From Roseateles koreensis (GTDB lineage Bacteria > Pseudomonadota > Gammaproteobacteria > Burkholderiales > Burkholderiaceae_C), in the NCBI RefSeq assembly GCF_028595305.1, contig NZ_JAQQXS010000009.1:1-64000 (forward strand): a stretch of 64,000 nt of DNA, in the 5' to 3' direction. A program made the translations under genes and the position numbers. Shown piece after piece: positions 62,234 through 64,000 of the stretch. A model generated the notes under the pieces. It saw nothing but the letters and a program-made list of their open reading frames with translations, was not told the origin of the DNA and did no database searches. Positions within the stretch are counted from its first letter, which is position 1, and the number at the start of each line of letters is the position of its first letter.

Positions 62234-63238
62234 TCAGGTTTCTCGGCGGGCGCTGGCAAAACGCTCGCGGTACTCATGGGGCGCCACCCCCAAACGCTTC
62301 ACGAACAGTTTTCGCAAGGATTGTTCACTGGAGAAGCCAACCCGGCCCGCCACGCTCTTGAGCGGCAGCGGCCCTTCTTCCAGCAGGCGGCGGGCCGCTT
62401 CGAGCCGAGCGGTTTCAATGAATTGCATCGGGCTGCTGCCGATTTCCCGGTGGAAAACGCGCCGGAAATTACGCTCGCTCATCGCTGCACGGCTGGCCAA
62501 CTCCGACATGGACAGGGGCTGGTGCAGGTGCTGCAACACCCAATCCTGCAACTCGCGCACGCTGGGGTGTTGGCTGCGTTGCCCCTCCAAGTGAACGCTG
62601 AACTGCGACTGGCCGCCAGGGCGTTTGAGGTAGACCACCAGCTCTCGGGCGATGTTCAGCGCTACCTCTCGGCCCAGGTCTTCTTCCACCAAAGCCAGGG
62701 CGAGGTCGATGCCTGCGGTGACGCCGGCCGAGGTCCAGATGTGCCCGTTGCGCAGGTAGATGGCATCGGCCTGCACGTCGACGGCGGGGAAGCGGGATTT
62801 GAGCAGTTGGGCCGCGCTCCAGTGTGTGGTGGCCACGTGGCCGTCTAACAAGCCCGCGGCCGCCAAGAAGAAGCTGCCGGTGCACAGGGCAACCAGGCGC
62901 TCGATCTGGGGGGCGGCGTTGCGGGCCCAGTCGATGATGGCGGGGCTTTCTTGCATGGCCTGCTCGATGTTGCGGCATCCGACGATGATGGCCGTCTCGG
63001 GCAGGTGGCTGGCGCTGATCGCCTGCGTGGCCTGCAGTTGCAGCAGGGTTTCAGACTGCACCGGGCCCACGGTGGTGGATGCAATGGCAATGTCGTACAA
63101 CTCCTTTTGCCCCCGCTGCAACAGCTGCCGATTGGCGTAGTCGAATACGCTCAAGGTGCCCACCACCTCCAGGCCTTTGAAGCCGGGGTAGACGATGATC
63201 TGGACGCGCTGGCGCCCGGAGGCCGTGGAGTACTTCAT
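62234..63238 (-). CDS. GlxA-family transcriptional regulator (DJ-1/PfpI domain plus AraC HTH)
   Basis: A 334-aa regulator. The N-terminal 180 residues form a DJ-1/PfpI-like domain with the elbow Cys in LVALCTGSFFLAAAGLLDG and GHIWTSAGVTAGIDLALALVEE. The C-terminal AraC-type double helix-turn-helix shows LASRAAMSERNFRRVFHREIGSSPMQFIETARLEAARRLLEE in outline and VGFSSEQSLRKLFVKRLGVAPHEYRERF. Relatives sense small metabolites such as carnitine or glycine betaine; the inducer here is unknown. It is followed on the same strand, after 48 bases, by pth, and lies about 100 bases downstream of the end of the dehydrogenase gene. Confidence 0.88.
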   Translation of the reverse strand: MKYSTASGRQRVQIIVYPGFKGLEVVGTLSVFDYANRQLLQRGQKELYDIAIASTTVGPVQSETLLQLQATQAISASHLPETAIIVGCRNIEQAMQESPAIIDWARNAAPQIERLVALCTGSFFLAAAGLLDGHVATTHWSAAQLLKSRFPAVDVQADAIYLRNGHIWTSAGVTAGIDLALALVEEDLGREVALNIARELVVYLKRPGGQSQFSVHLEGQRSQHPSVRELQDWVLQHLHQPLSMSELASRAAMSERNFRRVFHREIGSSPMQFIETARLEAARRLLEEGPLPLKSVAGRVGFSSEQSLRKLFVKRLGVAPHEYRERFASARRET

Positions 63239-63341
63239 GATTTTTCCTGGGAGCTTATTCGCCCGACTCTGCGGGCAAAACAGCGCTCAAGCATAGACAG
63301 GGCGCATGCCCCGTCAATCATGAAAGTATGGGGGCGGGAGC

Positions 63342-64000
63342 TCAGAACACGACGACGGAGCGAATCGATTCCCCGCGCGCCATCAAATCAAACCCCTTGT
63401 TGATGTCTTCAAGCTTGAGCGTGTGGGTGATGAGCGGGTCGATGGACAGCTTGCCCTCCATGTACCAGTCGACGATCTTGGGCACATCGGTGCGCCCGCG
63501 TGCACCGCCGAAGGCAGAGCCTTCCCATTTGCGCCCGGTCACGAGCTGGAAGGGCCGGGTGGCAATCTCCTGGCCCGCTGCAGCCACGCCGATGATCAGG
63601 CTGCGGCCCCAGCCCTTGTGGCAACACTCCAGGGCTTGGCGCATGGTGGTCACGTTGCCGATGCACTCGAAGCTGTAGTCGGCGCCGCCGTCGGTCAACT
63701 CGACGATGCGGTCGACCACGTTGTCCACTGCTTTGGGGTTGATGAAGTGCGTCATCCCGAATTGGCGGGCCATGGCCTCGCGCTCGGGGTTGAGGTCAAC
63801 GCCGATGATTTTGTCGGCGCCGACCATGCGGGCTGCTTGGATCACGTTGAGGCCAATGCCGCCGAGGCCGAAGACCACCACGTTCGCGCCCGCTTCCACC
63901 TTGGCGGAGAACAGTACCGCGCCGACGCCGGTGGTCACGCCGCAGCCGATGTAGCAAACCTTGTCGAAGGGCGCGTCGCTGCGGATTTTGGCCAAGGCGA
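63342..64000 (-). CDS. S-(hydroxymethyl)glutathione dehydrogenase / class III alcohol dehydrogenase (5' end beyond window)
   Basis: The C-terminal 219 residues of a zinc alcohol dehydrogenase whose start lies past the right edge. The visible part starts just before the NAD-binding domain: VCYIGCGVTTGVGAVLF, GLGGIGLNVIQAARMVGADKIIGVDLNPER and the GRKWEGSAFGGARGRTDVPKIVDWYMEGKL segment, which is diagnostic of class III (FrmA/AdhC) enzymes. It oxidises the formaldehyde-glutathione adduct. The catalytic zinc ligands of the N-terminal domain are mostly outside the window. It ends VVVF, as usual. Confidence 0.92.
   Translation of the reverse strand, partial: ALAKIRSDAPFDKVCYIGCGVTTGVGAVLFSAKVEAGANVVVFGLGGIGLNVIQAARMVGADKIIGVDLNPEREAMARQFGMTHFINPKAVDNVVDRIVELTDGGADYSFECIGNVTTMRQALECCHKGWGRSLIIGVAAAGQEIATRPFQLVTGRKWEGSAFGGARGRTDVPKIVDWYMEGKLSIDPLITHTLKLEDINKGFDLMARGESIRSVVVF

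Overview
The window is a GC-rich chromosomal segment that fits a Betaproteobacterium of the order Burkholderiales. The signs are a bo3 quinol oxidase operon followed by RegB/RegA-type redox regulators, a PEP-CTERM protein, an ExeA/GspB pair, a DUF1415 protein, a PHA granule protein, a bolA-hisGD...HAF-rsmD-coaD-fdx run, and a riboswitch-headed cobalamin operon. I cannot name genus or species from the sequence alone. No rRNA, tRNA, complete insertion sequence, prophage or CRISPR array was seen.

Layout. 1-1.2 kb: an integron integrase behind a promoter carrying a LexA-like box; any cassette array would lie off the left edge. 1.2-4.8 kb: two long non-coding stretches around a PEP-CTERM surface protein and a secreted kelch protein. 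4.8-13.3 kb: an MFS transporter divergent from cyoABCD, a SURF1 assembly factor and a RegB/RegA two-component pair, with a perfect FNR/Anr-type palindrome in the divergent region. 13.3-16.4 kb: exeA-gspB and a LysE-type exporter. 16.4-22.4 kb: a membrane-lipid neighbourhood (phosphatidylserine decarboxylase, an unusual class III aminotransferase, a His-rich membrane protein, a GT4 glycosyltransferase, an LplT-like transporter). 22.4-30.6 kb: a DUF4382-type lipoprotein, DUF1415 protein, M20 hydrolase, molybdopterin oxidoreductase, lipoprotein metallopeptidase and PHA-system protein. 30.7-38.5 kb: acyl-CoA-binding protein, wax ester synthase/DGAT, a TPR-like protein with a TetR regulator, an ABC-2 exporter and an S9 peptidase. 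38.5-47.2 kb: bolA and the histidine biosynthesis genes, interrupted between hisD and hisC by an RHH/PIN toxin-antitoxin pair, then rsmD, coaD and ferredoxin. 47.2-60.9 kb: thirteen minus-strand genes for cobalamin uptake and late synthesis behind one cobalamin riboswitch. 61-64 kb: pth with a small overlapping gene, a GlxA-type regulator and a truncated glutathione-dependent formaldehyde dehydrogenase gene.

How they work together. The B12 block is the clearest functional unit. BtuB, BtuF, BtuC and BtuD import corrinoids. CbiA, BtuR, CobQ, CbiB, the threonine-phosphate decarboxylase, CobU, CobT, CobS and a CobC-like phosphatase amidate, adenosylate and add the nucleotide loop. Corrin-ring genes are absent here. 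The respiratory block couples a terminal oxidase to a quinone/thiol redox sensor. The lipid block and the acyl-CoA/wax ester/PHA genes suggest attention to membrane and storage lipids, but their joint action is inference.

I found no wholly new system that I can defend. The most promising places to look are the toxin-antitoxin insertion in the his operon with its duplicated palindromic operator, the lipid locus with its unassigned aminotransferase and His-rich membrane protein, and the integrase with its LexA-box promoter at the left edge.
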